64,000 nt of DNA from Loxodes magnus (taxonomy: Eukaryota > Ciliophora > Karyorelictea > Loxodida > Loxodidae): contig CAMPDV010000207.1 of assembly GCA_946699065.1 (NCBI GenBank), positions 372,001 to 436,000 of the forward strand. The letters run 5' to 3'. The first letter of the stretch is position 1. Every line of letters begins with the position of its first letter. Position numbers and translations under genes: made by a program. The notes under the pieces are model-generated. The model did not search any database. It was not told where the DNA came from and saw only the letters and a program-made list of their open reading frames with translations. Shown here piece by piece: positions 13,000 to 25,152 of the stretch.

Positions 13000-13930
13000 T
13001 TTTTATATTTATAATAAAGATCTAATTATATTATAGTAATTTTAAAATGTTTTATTAATTTGAACTAAGAGAATAAGATTAATCTTTTTGATATTTTAAG
13101 GAAATATTTTTTATAAATTTTACTTAAAAATTTAAAGGTTAATTTAATAGTAGAAGCGAGCATATATCTGCTTGAAAGTTTCTTCACGTTTACAAATACA
13201 CAATTTTTCCTTTTATATTATATGTTTTTCGTTTAAATCACTTCTAAAATAAAATAATTAAGTTCTAAGTTTAAAAATTATTTAAAATTATTTTATGTTT
13301 ATTTCTAAGTATATATGTCATTTTGGAATTTTATTGGCAATATTGCTTAAAACTATTTTGCAGATTTAAATCATTTTAAATATTTCTAATTGTCGCACCC
13401 TATCCTTTAAAAATTTTCTTTTAGCTTTATCATAAATGAATTAAGAATACTGTGATTTGTTTTAATTTCTATTTTCATCAGTTTAGTTTATTTATATTTA
13501 ATAATATTTTAAAATTTTCATTAAAAATTTCCTAAATTGACAGTTTTTCTTTTTACTAAGTTCATATAGTTTCTTAAAATATATATCTTATTTTTAATTT
13601 TCAAGGTTGCTTTAAATCTTGTATTGCTTCTATTTTTTATAGTAGAAGTTGAAATATTTGAGGGCTATCATCTATCCAAATTATGATCAGTTCAAATCTA
13701 TCTGTAATAGTTCGTTACATTAACATTAAGCTATTTTTATAAATTTCCTTAGCATTTATCTCTACATTACATGAATATTAATAAGTGTTTGACATACACC
13801 TTATAATACACTATAAAACATTACTTCTAAACAATATTCCAATTTTGGCATACAAAAGAATCTATATAGATTTCTGAAATTTATCAATTAAGTCTTTGAA
13901 AACTTCTTATAATATTTTTAGATTATTATT
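13000..13930 (-). pseudogene. LINE ORF2 C-terminal fragment
   Basis: Minus-strand reading gives FCMPKLEYCLEVMFYSVL and LQIDLNWSQFGQMIALKYF. These match the segments FTLPKAEYGGDLVPWSIL and YIDLNWLPFKHIMAIKFF of the full LINE at 29.3-32.8 kb. Further on it reads LCICKREETFKQI, the C-terminal zinc-binding motif, which is FCMCGEYETFEHI in the full element (the CxC is kept, the later His and Cys are lost). The Trp in DLNW is TGA. Endonuclease and RT core are missing, typical of 5'-truncated reverse transcription. Frames are largely open but key residues have decayed. Confidence 0.7.
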
Positions 13931-14639
13931 TAAGAGAACCTTTAAAATAAATTTAGAAAAAGAATGATTTAAGTTATAAAATAACTTTTAAAATAAAAAT
14001 ATAAATTTCATTATTTTACTTAATCTTAATTTCTATTCTACATTTAGTAATATAGTTTAATATGTACAAATTTATGCCTTTACCATAAGATTTATATTAA
14101 ATATGTAAACTTATCTCTGTAGTTATGAATATAAGAAAATTAAGTTATAATTTAAATAAACTCTCTTAAGAAATATTCATTTAAGAAGATTAAAATAATA
14201 ATAATTTAGAGTATAGTATCGTATAACTAGCAACGTTTTAACAATAAAATATTATTACTATTATTATTTAATTCTTTAATTTAGTACAAATTTTATTCAA
14301 ATACTTAATTTCATTTTATGGGTTTATTTATAATATTTTAGATAGAAAAAGGTAAGAAGCTTTAATAGTATTTGTATAAGATTTATTTTTATTAAGATAA
14401 TACAAATTATTAATTCTTTTATAATAAATTTTAGTATAGCTAAAGTAATTTTTATTGCTTATGTTCATCATTATTTAATCTTAATAAAATTATATATTTA
14501 TTTTAAAAATAATATCTTTATAAGTTTTATTATAGTTTTGTATTAAATTTATTGATTCATAATAAGACACCTGCTAAAAATGTTTTAGTATAAATCTTCA
14601 ACTTTAATTAAAATATTTCATTTTATTTAAGTTTAAAAA

Positions 14640-14742
14640 TTTAATATTTCCAGTTTTTATAGTTTTCTCTAAGAATTTTCCTAAGAAAAATGATCTTAAA
14701 AATATTTAGCTATTTGCTGGATTTGAAAACCTCTTGATCCAT
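14640..14742 (-). pseudogene. Kelch-like family F2, N-terminal fragment
   Basis: Starting at ATG 14740-14742 the translation MDQEVFKSSKQLN, IIFLRKILRENYKNW matches the F2 start, then similarity stops. Here the Trp codon of KNW is TGG, whereas the copies at 59646 and 63514 have TGA: direct evidence that TGA is read as Trp. Together with its 5' flank (to about 14900) it is an inverted partial match of 63355-63640. Confidence 0.8.
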
Positions 14743-14759
14743 TTTTATAAATAATTATA

Positions 14760-16365
14760 AATATTAAACAAACTAATAAAATATATTATTTTAATACTTA
14801 ATTTATTAATTAAATAGCTTCTAATTTAAATACTAAGTTTATAATATATTAATAATTTAATTGCTTTATCTTTATCAATCATCTTTTTAATGGTAATATT
14901 TATAACCCTTAAGTTTTTATCTATTATATAGAAAAAATTAAAAACTTTCTTAATTTTTGCAATAAATTAGCATTATTTCTAGTAATTAAATTTTATATTG
15001 GATAGTAATTTTAATTATCTTAGAGTTCTATTACATTTTAACTACTTGTTCATATGATTAATTTTGAAAGATTTATACTGCAATCCCTTAAATTTTTAAT
15101 AAAAAGTAACTAAGTAAAATTAGATATTACTTAAATACAATTTAATTTAGCATTTCTTCTTTAAACTTGAAGATTAAATTCCAATTTAGCAATCTAAAGA
15201 ATATTTCTTATTGAGTATTAAGGATAATTTATTTTAGTTATAGATTAAATAAAAGCTAATAAAGTAAGAGCATTTTAATAATATATTAGTTTTCTATATA
15301 TTTAAGCAAAAATAACACTAAGTTATAGATTATCATTAACCAATTACATATACCTTTATTTTTTAGTCTATAAAACAGTCCAATAAAATGAACTTTTCTC
15401 CAATTTAATTTACTAAATTAAGTTGAAGATGTTGATTAGCATACTTTAAATTCAAGCATTATTAAAAAAATTAAATTGATTAAGAATCAAAATTATAAAA
15501 AGCAAGTATGAAAATTAAGGTTAAAGTCAGAAATGTTTATATAATTTTCAATATAAGTTCATTAATATAATTCAACAAATAGAAATATGAATTAAAATAT
15601 CATTAAATGATTGTAAGATAATGGCAATACTTAATATTTTATTGAAAGGAAAAGAAGAATAAATATATGAAATATTGAAAATATGTTTAAAATTTAGTTT
15701 GTTATCCAAAATTAAGAAAAAAAAGTAAAATTAAAACATAAAAGAAAGAATCCATTATAATGATGATATATTACAACATAAATTGTAATAGTTAACCAAC
15801 CATAATATATAAATAAATTTAAAATAATAAGATAATATAATATTTAGAATTAAAAAATACTTAAATAGAAAATTAATTATTATATATTAAGTATTTACTC
15901 ATAAATGCTTTATTTTTTACATTTTAAGAGCAATTTATCATAAATTAAAGAATTTTATATAAAATAATCAAAAGGACTTATATGTAATATACATACTGTT
16001 TAAAATTATAGATTTAGATACATAAATAAATTTATCATTTTTAGATTATAATATCTGAAATAAAGACTTTGAAACTTAATTATTGAAGTATTTTAAGGAA
16101 AAAATATAAAATGGAGATATTTTGAAAGAATTAATTGGAATATTAAAGTGAAACTTTAGAGTTAGGAAATGTTGATTGTCATTTCAATCATAAATTAAAT
16201 TGGTTTGATTATGCATTATAATGTTTATCTTAATTATATTTTATAAAATAAGATAAATAGAAAAATTAAATATATGCCATAAAATTTAAAGCTATAATTT
16301 GTAATTAATTTTAAATACTTTGATTAACAATCTAAAGCCAAACTATTCATAGAAAAATAAAGAAA
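14760..16365. other. Spacer; the last ~480 bp resemble F1 upstream flanks
   Basis: No gene was recognised. From about 15880 the sequence resembles the flanks upstream of the F1 genes at 25.2 and 46.3 kb (shared stretches around 15930-16200 and 45520-45790). The LINE fragment at 16370 was apparently inserted into this flank. Confidence 0.5.
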
Positions 16366-16369
16366 TTAA

Positions 16370-17010
16370 ACATAATAATAAAGATATTTATGATTTCAAA
16401 GAGTTTATTAAGCATCTTATTATTTATGTCTATAATTTTTTTTCTAAGAATGTTTTAAAAGAGAACCGTCATTTTAACAGCAAAAAGATTTATTGACTAA
16501 ATAGAAAGTAATTAAAAAAATTTTCTTTTAATAATATACACTAAATACAATAGACAACTAATTCAGGAAGCTATTTCAATCTATAAACTATGGACTTATA
16601 ATTATAATTTTTAATAAAAACTGAATTAGCGATATATCAAAACTTAATTAAACAAGCTTTGTTTATGTAGATAGGAATTTGATACATTTGAGCACATTTT
16701 CCAGATTAATCTTTATATTGATGTTTTTAAGAATTTTAATAAACACAAAATAAATGTTGGAAAAGATTGTAGAATACTAGTTTTATATGACTAAAACTAT
16801 ATTAATCAATAATTAAACAAATAAGATGATTAAAGTAGAAAAGTGCATAAAATATTTTATTAATAATTATTTGAAAAAAGATTAAAGATTCTTAAAGACT
16901 AGAAAGAAACAAATTGATTCTTTAAAAAGAAACCCATAAATAGATTTAATGAGCTAAGCGTGTCCTTATCAAGATGAGGGTGAAAAAGAACCATAGTTGA
17001 AAATGTAGAT
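16370..17010 (+). pseudogene. LINE ORF2 C-terminal fragment, inserted upstream of a kelch gene
   Basis: IYDFKEFIKHLIIYVYNFF and, after a frameshift, FIDQIESNQKNF, IYTKYNRQLIQEAISIYKLW and LVLYDQNYIN match the C-terminal region of the full LINE (ITYTKLNKQYRREIISIYKL, LILYDQEY). Only the part downstream of the RT is present. It lies between the conserved distal flank and the proximal promoter of the intact F1 gene at 17462. The kelch gene thus kept its proximal element but had its distal upstream region displaced. Confidence 0.7.
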
Positions 17011-17400
17011 TCTTATAATTTAAAACAATTTGCATGATTATTTATCAATAATTATGGAATTATGTTTCAATATTTCAAATATTGAGGCTCTTATTATATA
17101 GTATTAGTATTATTATAAATAATTTTATTTATAAAAAGGAAAATTATATGAATATCTCTTTCTTGTCTAATTAAAAAATTAATGTAAATGATTATAGAGA
17201 TTGAATCATCATTTAGATTAATTATTCAGTAACTCTTATTACCTATTAAAAAAAATGTATAATAAGCTTTTTTAATATAATCTTCTATCACTTAAATGAG
17301 AAATGATATGATTTATCAATTAATACATTTCTATTAATTATTAATAATTTATATTATTTATTTATAAATAAAATTATAATTAGATTTAAACGTATTAAAT

Positions 17401-17416
17401 ACGTGTAAATGTGTGC
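17401..17416 (+). promoter_or_regulatory. F1 upstream element, 46 nt before the ATG
   Basis: This is a degenerate form of the recurring pair CGTGT-N5-CGTGT (starts 10 bp apart): CGTGT at 17402-17406 and TGTGC at 17412-17416. The same element precedes five other F1 copies at 45-46 nt from the ATG, inside a context of AAATAC and GTATTT-like half palindromes. Confidence 0.55.
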
Positions 17417-17461
17417 ATTTTACTTAAATACTTAACGACTTAAATAATTTTATAAAAATAA

Positions 17462-18403
17462 ATGTCTTAGTAAGATAACTAAATTATTAAGATTTTATTC
17501 CTAAGAAAACTTTTAAGAAAGTCTCATAAATATAATGGAAACTAAATATTTGGAAAGTTTGGAATAGGAGTGACTAAATATGAACTCTGTTCTAATCTTA
17601 AAGATTCTAGAAACTTCTAATTTATTTCAACTATAAAATAGAATCTAAACACTAAATTTACTTACTAAACTCGTTATAAGAAATTCTAAAATGAAACTAT
17701 AAATGTTTTTACTGATGGCCTGACATAGTATATTGAACAAATTTATAATAATACTATACTAATTTCAGGTGGATTTCAAGAAGAAGAAAGGAGATTTATA
17801 ATTAATAACTTAAATAATAAAAATTTAGAATTTTAAATGTAAGTAGGAAGAAGATTTCATAGAACTAATTTTGATAAATCAGGTTTAATTTTTCTAATAT
17901 CAGGATAGTAATTTAAAAGCAATCAGTAAATAAATTTGTCTGAATGTGAAGTTTTTAATTTGAGAACTAAGAACTTCAATTAAATTAATTCTATAGAAAT
18001 TCCCGTTTGCTATTTTGGATGCGATTAAACTGCTTCTTAGCTTTGTGTGTTTGGAGGGTTTTAATTTAATCCTTCTTAAGCATTTAATTACATTTAGATA
18101 TATAACAAAAATTAAGATATATGATAAAAAAGTTAAATTTAATTAGATAAAATTGCTACTACTTCAGCTATTTATATTCCTAAAACGAATTAATTTCTTA
18201 TCTATAATAATGGATATTACAATCTTGATACCTAATTATTTGATTTTAAAAAGGTTGTTAAATAAAATGAAAAATTTGAAGTGGATAACATTAATTCTAA
18301 TCAACCAGTTTCAAGTAGAAATATTGTGTTTCAATTTGATAGAAATAGTGATTTATTTAGTTATGATCTGAACAGCAAAGGATGGAGACAAGTTAAAGTT
18401 TGA
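17462..18403 (+). CDS. Kelch-like protein, subfamily F1, intact (313 aa)
   Basis: ATG 17462 to TGA 18401-18403 is in phase (942 bp). N-terminal block MSQQDNQIIKILFLRKLLRK, then FGIGVTKYELCSN. Kelch hallmarks are ISGG near residue 105, FGG near 197, and Trp residues after them: NQDIW (encoded by TGA) and SKGW (TGG). The protein ends KGWRQVKV. The pattern fits a beta-propeller of a few divergent kelch blades, a probable protein-interaction scaffold. It is hydrophilic, with no signal peptide or membrane helix. The next F1 copy (18656-19968) faces it tail to tail 250 bp away. A second TGA follows the stop directly. Confidence 0.87.
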
Positions 18404-18655
18404 TGAAAACAAATGAATATAAATATTTAAATTAAATCAAATAAAAAAATATGTAAATAATGATAATTTAATTAATTAAATAAAATAATAATTTTATATT
18501 TATTTTAAGATCTTAATTTAAGTTATAATCTATTAGGAAAAAGTTAAATCCATAGCTAGTTTTGATTAAATTTTATTTTTACTAAAGGATTTAAATTTTA
18601 ATCTATATTTAAAGGTCTAAATGAGAATTAAAATATTAATATAAGTTTTACTTCA

Positions 18656-19968
18656 TCAAGCTTCAACTTGTCTCCATCCTTTGCTGTTTAAATCATAACT
18701 AAATAAATCACTATTTCTATCAAATTGAAAGACAATATATAAGCTTAAAACTGGTTAAGTGTAATTTATATTTTCTACTTTAAATTTTTCAATTAAATTT
18801 ACAATTTTCTTAAAATCAAACATTAAAGTGCCAAGTGTGTAGTAACCATTATTATATATAAAAAATTATCTTTTATCAGATATATAAATAGCTGAAGCAG
18901 TAACTTTTTATCTAATTAATTTCACTTTTTTATCCTAAATTTTTAGTTTTATCCTATATCTAAATTTTATTCAAGACTTAAGAGGGTGAAAATTAAAATC
19001 CTCCAAAGACATAAAGTTTAGAAGCTGTTTAATCACATCCAAAATAGATAAAAGGTTATTTTATAGAATTTATATACTTGAAATTATTATTTTTCAAATT
19101 AAAAACTTTACATCCAGTAAAATTTACTCATTAATCGTTTTTAAATTGCAATCCTCAAATGATAAAAATGAAGCTTGATTTATCAAATCTTATTCTATGA
19201 AATTATCTTCCTTCTTGTATTTAAAATTCCAAAGTTTTATTATTTAAATTATGAATAACAAATCTTCTTTCATCTTCATTATTACTACCTGAAATTAGCA
19301 GAGTTTCATTATAAATTGTTCTATGTGTGAAGGTAGACCATGAGTAGAAACATTTTTAGTTTCATTTTAGACTTTATTATTATATAATATATTTTAAATA
19401 GGGTGGAAAGCCCTTTCCTTCGGATGTTGCTTGGAGGACCAGCAAGGCAACTAAAAAATGAGCGTGGACGGAGAATAAATCGGAGGAAGAGAAACCAATG
19501 ACAAGAGAAAGACGATGTGACAAGCTGAAGAACTCTGAATACCAGGAGGAAATCTTCTTCATCATATGTCGGGGAATTGTACCCGTAATCGCAAATTGCA
19601 TCCTATGCTTTGGAAGGAAAAATTACAGGGAAGTACTGCAAGAAGAGAAAACAAGGACAGAGACATAAATTTTTTTTCGACATCAAATAAAATTAATTTA
19701 AAGAGCTGCACATCAACGAGAATGCTACGTGCTCTATAATCCAATTTATTTATTTATGAACTTAGTAAGTTAATTTGTTGCTTGAATTCTTTTTTATTGT
19801 AGAAATTAGAGAGAAGTTTCTAGAATCTTTAAAATTAGAACAGAGCTCATATTTAGTAACTCCTATTCCAAACTTACCAAATGTTTAATTTCCATTATAT
19901 TTTTAAGCTTTTCTTAGTAATTATCTTAGGAATAAAATCTTAATAAGTTAGTTATCTTACCAATACAT
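18656..19968 (-). pseudogene. Kelch-like family F1 copy interrupted by a SINE-like insertion
   Basis: The start (ATG 19966-19968, MYWQDNQLIK) and the first ~65 codons run to about 19757. The gene resumes at about 19383 with the kelch body and ends GWRQVEA-TGA at 18656-18658. The roughly 370 bp between are a GC-richer SINE-like element absent from every other F1 copy. Without the insertion the halves align end to end with their paralogs. The upstream CGTGT-like element is still present at 20013-20029, 45 nt before the ATG. Confidence 0.82.
19384..19757 (-). mobile_element. SINE-like element inserted in a kelch gene
   Basis: This is about 370 bp of distinctly higher GC than its surroundings. 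On the minus strand it begins with the head hairpin AGAG...CTCT (19702-19735), shared with elements at 43066 and 62631. It contains GGGTACAATTCCCC (19571-19584), a B-box/T-arm-like motif also found twice in the 43-kb element. It ends in an AT-rich tail. The 5' half resembles a tRNA D-arm region. tRNA-derived SINE is my preferred reading; a non-autonomous DNA element remains possible. A clear target-site duplication is not visible because the flanks are low complexity. Confidence 0.6.
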
Positions 19969-20012
19969 GTATTTTAATAAAATTATGAAAATAATAAGCA
20001 TTTAAGTAAATT

Positions 20013-20029
20013 ACACTCAATTACACATA
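20013..20029 (-). promoter_or_regulatory. F1 upstream element, 45 nt before the ATG at 19968
   Basis: Degenerate copy of the CGTGT pair at the same distance from the start codon as in the intact F1 genes, preserved although the gene behind it is interrupted. Confidence 0.5.
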
Positions 20030-20137
20030 TATAGATATTAAAATTTAATAATAATTAAATTTATAAATAAATGGTATAGTTATTAGTAAGCAAAAGAAAT
20101 ATACTAATTTAAAAATTCATATTATTAAAAAAAGACT

Positions 20138-20401
20138 AAGAAATGAAGGTTGCAATATTTCTAATTGACTAAATATACCTTTAAGTTTGAAGATATTTCT
20201 AGCTGAAGTAAATATTTTGAAGATAACGCATTTGATGATTATCAGAATTAAGTAGATGAAGTTTATGATAATGGAATATGCTATCATTACACATAATGAT
20301 CTCTTTTTGCTTAAACTAATAAGCAAAATTGATTATTATATTTATAATATTCCATTCAGAGTAAGAAGTATGGCAAAAACTAAGTTTTTCTTAAAGACTG
20401 A
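20138..20401 (+). CDS. Conserved small ORF of unknown function
   Basis: The frame reads LQYFQLTKYTFKFEDISSW, then FEDNAFDDYQNQVDEVYDNG and SLFAQTNKQNWLLYLQYSI, to VFLKDW or stop at 20399-20401 (TGA ambiguous). The copy at about 61980-62270 keeps the same frame over most of its length. Several differences there are synonymous or conservative (TCT/TCC Ser; ACA/TCA Thr/Ser), suggesting past selection on the protein. No family is recognised and no in-frame ATG is apparent, so the start is unresolved. It lies divergently upstream of the F1 copy at 19968 in both blocks. Confidence 0.45.
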
Positions 20402-20624
20402 AAATTAATAATTATCATTTAAGCATATATTAAACTAAATAAGATAATCAAAGTAAAAAAGTTTATATAATAACTTCATAATCAATCTTTGTAAATGATT
20501 AAATGCATGCTTCATTTATACTTTTTATAAAAATAGATAATATTTCTTATAAAGGAAAAATAAAGATTCTTAAATATTAACTATTAAAAGAAATATATTA
20601 TTATTATTAAAATAGTTAAGTTTG

Positions 20625-20756
20625 GCAATTTTCGAGGATTTTCACCTCTTCATGTCGGTGAAATTAAAAAAAGGTTTATAAGTCTCTACTCCTCTCCCAC
20701 CCACCTGTTCTTGTTGTCTCTAACTATGTCTTCCGTTCAGCAAAGGTTTCTTGCTA
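20625..20756 (+). other. GC-richer insertion-like patch
   Basis: About 130 bp of mixed composition (including CTCCTCTCCCACCCACC) interrupts the otherwise colinear block B and is absent at the matching place near 61.75 kb. Probably a small mobile fragment; no hairpin or box motif was recognised. Confidence 0.4.
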
Positions 20757-21286
20757 TAAATAAATTAATCAAATCATTTAAAATAAAATAGCAAATTCTA
20801 ATTATAAGAATAGACTATTTCAAATGTATAAATGAGGCTAAGGCACTCTATAATTTTTTTAGTCAAATTATTTTATAACAGTGTTTTGGGTAAAATATCT
20901 AAAATATAATAAATATTTCAATTTAATATTTAAAAATATGCTAAAAATTAATATGCTTCCCAAAGGTAAAATTTCTTTTAATTAGAATAGCATTTAATAT
21001 AAAAATTAGAGAATTATATAAATTTTAGGATTATTATCTTAGTAAACAATAAACTATAATAGCTTAAAATTTAAATAATTTAGCTTTCATTTTTTTAATA
21101 ATTTTAGGAAAGTGCTATTAAAATTATCTCTTTTTGCTTATTCACAAACTTTAAAATATACTCTCTTAATTTAAAACAAAAATGGATATTTTTTTAAGTA
21201 TAAAAATTATATTTTCAAGCAAGATTCTCTTAAAGAAATCTCTTCTTTTGCTTATGTCGATCAACTCAGTTAGATAAATTAAAAAA

Positions 21287-21553
21287 ATGAAGAAATGGTT
21301 AGGAGAAGTCAATTTTAAACTTTTATGTTGTAAATTCAGTTAAAATCTATTTTTCGAGTATTTGGATACCTATTTGGCAAAAGATATCCAAGTAATGCAA
21401 GAGCGAAACTTTGGAAATGCTTTATAGGCCAACCTGAAAGGAAGTGTGGCAATATTAAAAAAATGTAATTAAATCGCGATTAAAAGATTTCTTTAACTGA
21501 AAATGATGTCAAGATGAAGTAAATTTAGTTAAAGACAGAAGAAAATAAATTGA
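21287..21553 (+). CDS. Small ORF MKKWLGEV..., partly conserved in block B copy
   Basis: From ATG 21287 the translation is MKKWLGEVNFKLLCCKFSQN, then YLAKDIQVMQERNFGNALQ and NLKGSVAIL; the TGA at 21551-21553 may be Trp or stop. The block B partner at about 61150-61345 keeps YLAKDIQVMQE and QANLKGSV but diverges at the ends. It is Lys-rich with no recognised domain. Retention in both copies is the only evidence for a gene. Confidence 0.35.
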
Positions 21554-21932
21554 GATTAAAAGAAAGATGGTTTGAGTATTGTACTAAGTAAAAAAAATAA
21601 AAAACAAAGAATAAGATAAATAAATATATATTTGAGAATTAATATTTATTAAATCTTATAAAAGAAGAAATAAAAAATTATATGAACTCTGTCTTAAAGC
21701 TTTAAACTTGAATCATATCCAATTTTTTATTACATTTTTTAATAATGATAAAATCGTGTTGATGCTTTATAAATAAGGATAGCGTTATTTTATTATTATA
21801 AAGAGTTAAAAAGATTTTTATTTTAGTAAAATAATAAAACTGAAATTATTATAATGATCATAGTTATTTTAACTTAAAATAGGATTTAAAATAATATTTA
21901 AGGTTAATTTTAAATTTAATGTCAATTTTCAA

Positions 21933-22875
21933 TCAAGTTTCTTTTGAAGTAAATGCTATGGATCATATTCCTTTTCTATTTCGTAAATAAAAAGATTACA
22001 AGAGTTATTAAACTGATAGACATAACTTTATTATTTATGAGAATTTGCTATTAAACAATTTCCATTTCCTTGAAAACCATTTCCATACAAATAACATTTT
22101 TCCTTTACTATATCAAAAATTTAAGTTTCTAAATTACTATTCCAGTTGTTATAAACTAAAAGAGATTGCTTACTTGGCATATCAGAAGACATTGTAGTAT
22201 TCTTAACAGGTAAAATTTCGCTTATTTCTTCTCATTAGTTGTTTTTTATTTGAAACCTTCTTATTTTATTCAGAAATAATTAAGAGCTAAGTCCTCCAAA
22301 AACTCAGACATAAGGTAATTTTATTTCTGCTCCAAATCCTCATAATTTTTTGCCATCCTATAATATATCTTGAATTTAGATTAAATTTCATCTTTAGTTT
22401 AGATTTACCAGTTCACAAGATCTTGATCTCCATCCACTAAGAAAAAAAATTTAATCTTTATTAAAGGCGACTCCATGCATTTCTCTTTAAAATTTCATTT
22501 AATTCTTTTCATATTTCTTGAGATTGTAAAAGGCTAATCTATTCGATTTTCTTTCTCCAGAAATTATTAAATCATTTTCATTTATCTTTGATACTCGCGT
22601 ATAAATTGATCTAATAGTTTTCACTTCTTTGAGGATTTGTCTACTCGTTATTATTTAATGTCATACTCATATAGAACACAAGAGTTTTTAATAAAAATTC
22701 TATAAGTTTTGATTTAATTATAAGCAAAATTTGGACAGATTTCGTACTTAACATTTCCTAATCCTATTTTTTAAAAACTATAATTTAAATTTTTTTAGTT
22801 TTCTCTAAGCTTTTTTCTTAGAAAAATGATCTTAATTATACTGAGTTATTTAATGGATTTGAAAATATCTTCCAT
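21933..22875 (-). pseudogene. Kelch-like family F2, frameshifted copy
   Basis: Begins MEDIFKSIKQLS (ATG 22873-22875) and follows the family through KIGLGNVKYEICPN. It loses frame near codon 115 and again near the C-terminus. The terminal block is recognisable as GIWSIAFTSKET with TGA 21933-21935. In GIW the Trp is TGA, where 4517 and 60205 copies have TGG. Overall length (943 bp) is not a multiple of three. Confidence 0.8.
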
Positions 22876-22879
22876 TTTT

Positions 22880-23480
22880 ATAAATAAAAACTATTTTTTT
22901 TAATTAACAAAATAAAGTTTATTATTTAATATTTGATTGTTTCATCTTATTTTAATAATTGGTTATTTATTATACATAAATTTAAGGAAAATAATAGAAT
23001 AATTATAATATTTTTAATCAATATTTTTAATAGGAACTTTCATAAATCTTAAATTTTCATCAATCTCATATTAAATTTTTTTAATCTATATAAAGTCAAA
23101 GTAAGTTAGCATGCTTCAAGAGATTAAATTTATCTTGTATAAATATTTTTCAGTTCTTAGAAGCCTATAAAATTTTTAACTCTTACTATGATTCAAAGAA
23201 TTTATGCTTTTTTTACTTGGATTTTTAAATAAGAAAGTAAATAAATTAAAAATTTTTATTGCTTAAACAATTTAATTTTAATTGCATAATACTTTCTAAG
23301 ATTTAATCCCTTTTGTTTCTATAAATTTAATAATTATTTTTAAAACATTAGAATTATGTTTTATATTTTTCCTTTAGCATATTTTTTTGAGCTTAAATTT
23401 AGCATATTATGTAATTAAATTATAACTAAATATCTAATAAAAGTAATTGCAAATTATGTTTTAATTAAATCTAAATATAT
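22880..23480. other. AT-rich intergenic stretch; nothing recognised
   Basis: No conserved frame or repeat relation was found. Confidence 0.55.
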
Positions 23481-23481
23481 T

Positions 23482-24080
23482 ATGAATTAAAGGGAGAAAA
23501 AGTGACAGAAGGTCTCAAGAAGAGTTTTTTCGTACTCCATAGATAAAGGAGAGAAAACCACAGATTTTTAATTCTTATTATATCGCTTCATCTTCAAAAG
23601 CATAATGATTTTATTAGTCTCTATATCTCCCAAATTAAAAAAACTAAAGATAATATTAGATTGAATAAGAAATTATATCAACAGAAACTGGTTTAAACAA
23701 AAAATACTTTTTACCTACTAAACCATGAGCAATCAACTATATGAAAAGTGAAAATTAAAAAATGATGTTAAAATAGAAAGATGATGAATAACTAGCAATA
23801 GAAAAACATAAGAAATCTATACTTAAACTATAAGAAAAAATTAAAATACTAAAATTAGAAAAACAATAATTGCTAGAAAAAAATTAAAACATTGAAGAAA
23901 GATTAATCAAGCAAGAAATTGAAGTTGAACAACTTGAAGAAAAACGTAAATAGAGTAATTTTATAAGGCAATAAAATAGCTAGTATAAAAAGCTCTAGTA
24001 AAGATAATTTTTTAAAGTATATAAACTGAAAATAATTGAAAAATTTTATAAATAAAATAAATTAATAAATTAATAAAATT
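23482..24080 (+). CDS. Coiled-coil protein, probable gag-like relative
   Basis: One frame stays readable from about 23482 with TGA as Trp: SDRRSQEEFFRTPQIKERKP, then GLNKKYFLPTKPWAINYMK. A strong coiled coil follows from about 23760 (KKSILKLQEKIKILKLEKQQ, EERLIKQEIEVEQLEEKRK). Heptad-like Leu/Ile spacing is clear. It runs into the left arm of the 1.19-kb inverted repeat at about 24003, which probably truncates it. No zinc knuckle is seen. The likely start is uncertain (ATG at 23762 is the first in a good context). Assignment to the gag-like family rests on composition only. Confidence 0.4.
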
Positions 24081-24086
24081 ATCGTG

Positions 24087-24453
24087 GTACCACCTTTATT
24101 TGGATCACCACGGAAGTTAAAGAAACCAAATTTATATGTTAATAATAGTCTAAAAATAATTCTAGCTTCATCTGGTCTCTTTGAATTTCTTGTGCTTCAT
24201 CAAGTTCCTCTTCTAGCATATCTAATACCTATTAATTTGAGAGTTCAGGATCAATTTCTTCTAAAAGATCTCTTTAGAGTAATTGAGCATCAATTATTAT
24301 TTATTAAATTTTTATCTTTTTCGCTTGTTTATTTAATTACATTTCATCTGTATGTCTCTTTTTTGTATTTTTTAAGTTTTATTCTATCTATTTGTCAAAT
24401 AAATTTCATTTTCTTTTTTCTACTTATAAAAATTTTATAAAATTAGCATAAAA
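24087..24453 (-). CDS. Acidic helical ORF inside the inverted-repeat arm (copy 1)
   Basis: Minus-strand frame with RKWNLFDKQIEQNLKNTKKR, then DLLEEIDPELSNQQVLDML and EEELDEAQEIQRDQMKLE. An acidic, helix-prone composition unlike random AT-rich DNA suggests a real or former coding sequence. No ATG or family is recognised, and the 5' part may begin upstream. The same protein is encoded in the opposite arm (28804-29170). Confidence 0.4.
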
Positions 24454-25152
24454 AATACTGAAAAAATAAAATATATAGAATAAAAACATTAATATGTATA
24501 AAATAAGGATTATACAATTCATTATCTTTAGTCAACGTTTATGCTTTTATTCAAAAATAAATCTCTAAATTTAAAAGAAATTGCCAATATAATCTAAAAA
24601 TATATATTCGGGTATTTAAATATAGTAATCCTTTAAGTTTTAATATCTAGAATAAAAAATTAGAAATTTTATCGCTTGAAATATATTAAGAAAAAAATTA
24701 TAATCATAGAGATATTTTAGAAGAATAATTTAAACTAAAAAAATATTTTTAAATATAGGAAATGTCGTTTATCATTTCATTCATGCATAAATTTGTAAAT
24801 ATATAAGCTAAAACTCGAAGTAACTATAATTTTTAAAATAAGCGAAACAATAAAAATTAATTAAATGCTAAAAGTTAAACTTTGAATAAATCTTTCTTAT
24901 CTAAATTAAAAAATAAAATATAAATTGTTACAGACTTTGTATAATCATTTATAATAATGATTTAGTTATTCTTATTACTCATCATATTAAATATTTTATT
25001 ACTTGTCTTATAATATATTTAGAGAAATTATCTTCTATATCTTGAAAAGAGCAGAGATATAACTCTTGTAAACTAATTTATTTCTTTAATAACAAATAAT
25101 TTATAGTATTTTATTTAAAATAAAATGGTATCTGAGATTAGACGATTTAAAT

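Larger units (their letters stand above)
19797..22430 (-). repeat. Block B, partner of the inverted copy at 60205-62622
   Basis: Reading the minus strand from 22430 to 19797 reproduces 60205-62622: F2 C-terminal half, two small conserved ORFs, AT-rich flank and the start of an F1 gene. The most visible difference is a GC-richer patch at 20625-20756 present only here. Confidence 0.85.

Noticed and set aside
17462-18403. Introns or internally eliminated sequences in kelch genes
   Set aside because: Intact copies align with each other without gaps that restore the frame; interruptions found are single-copy insertions or indels.
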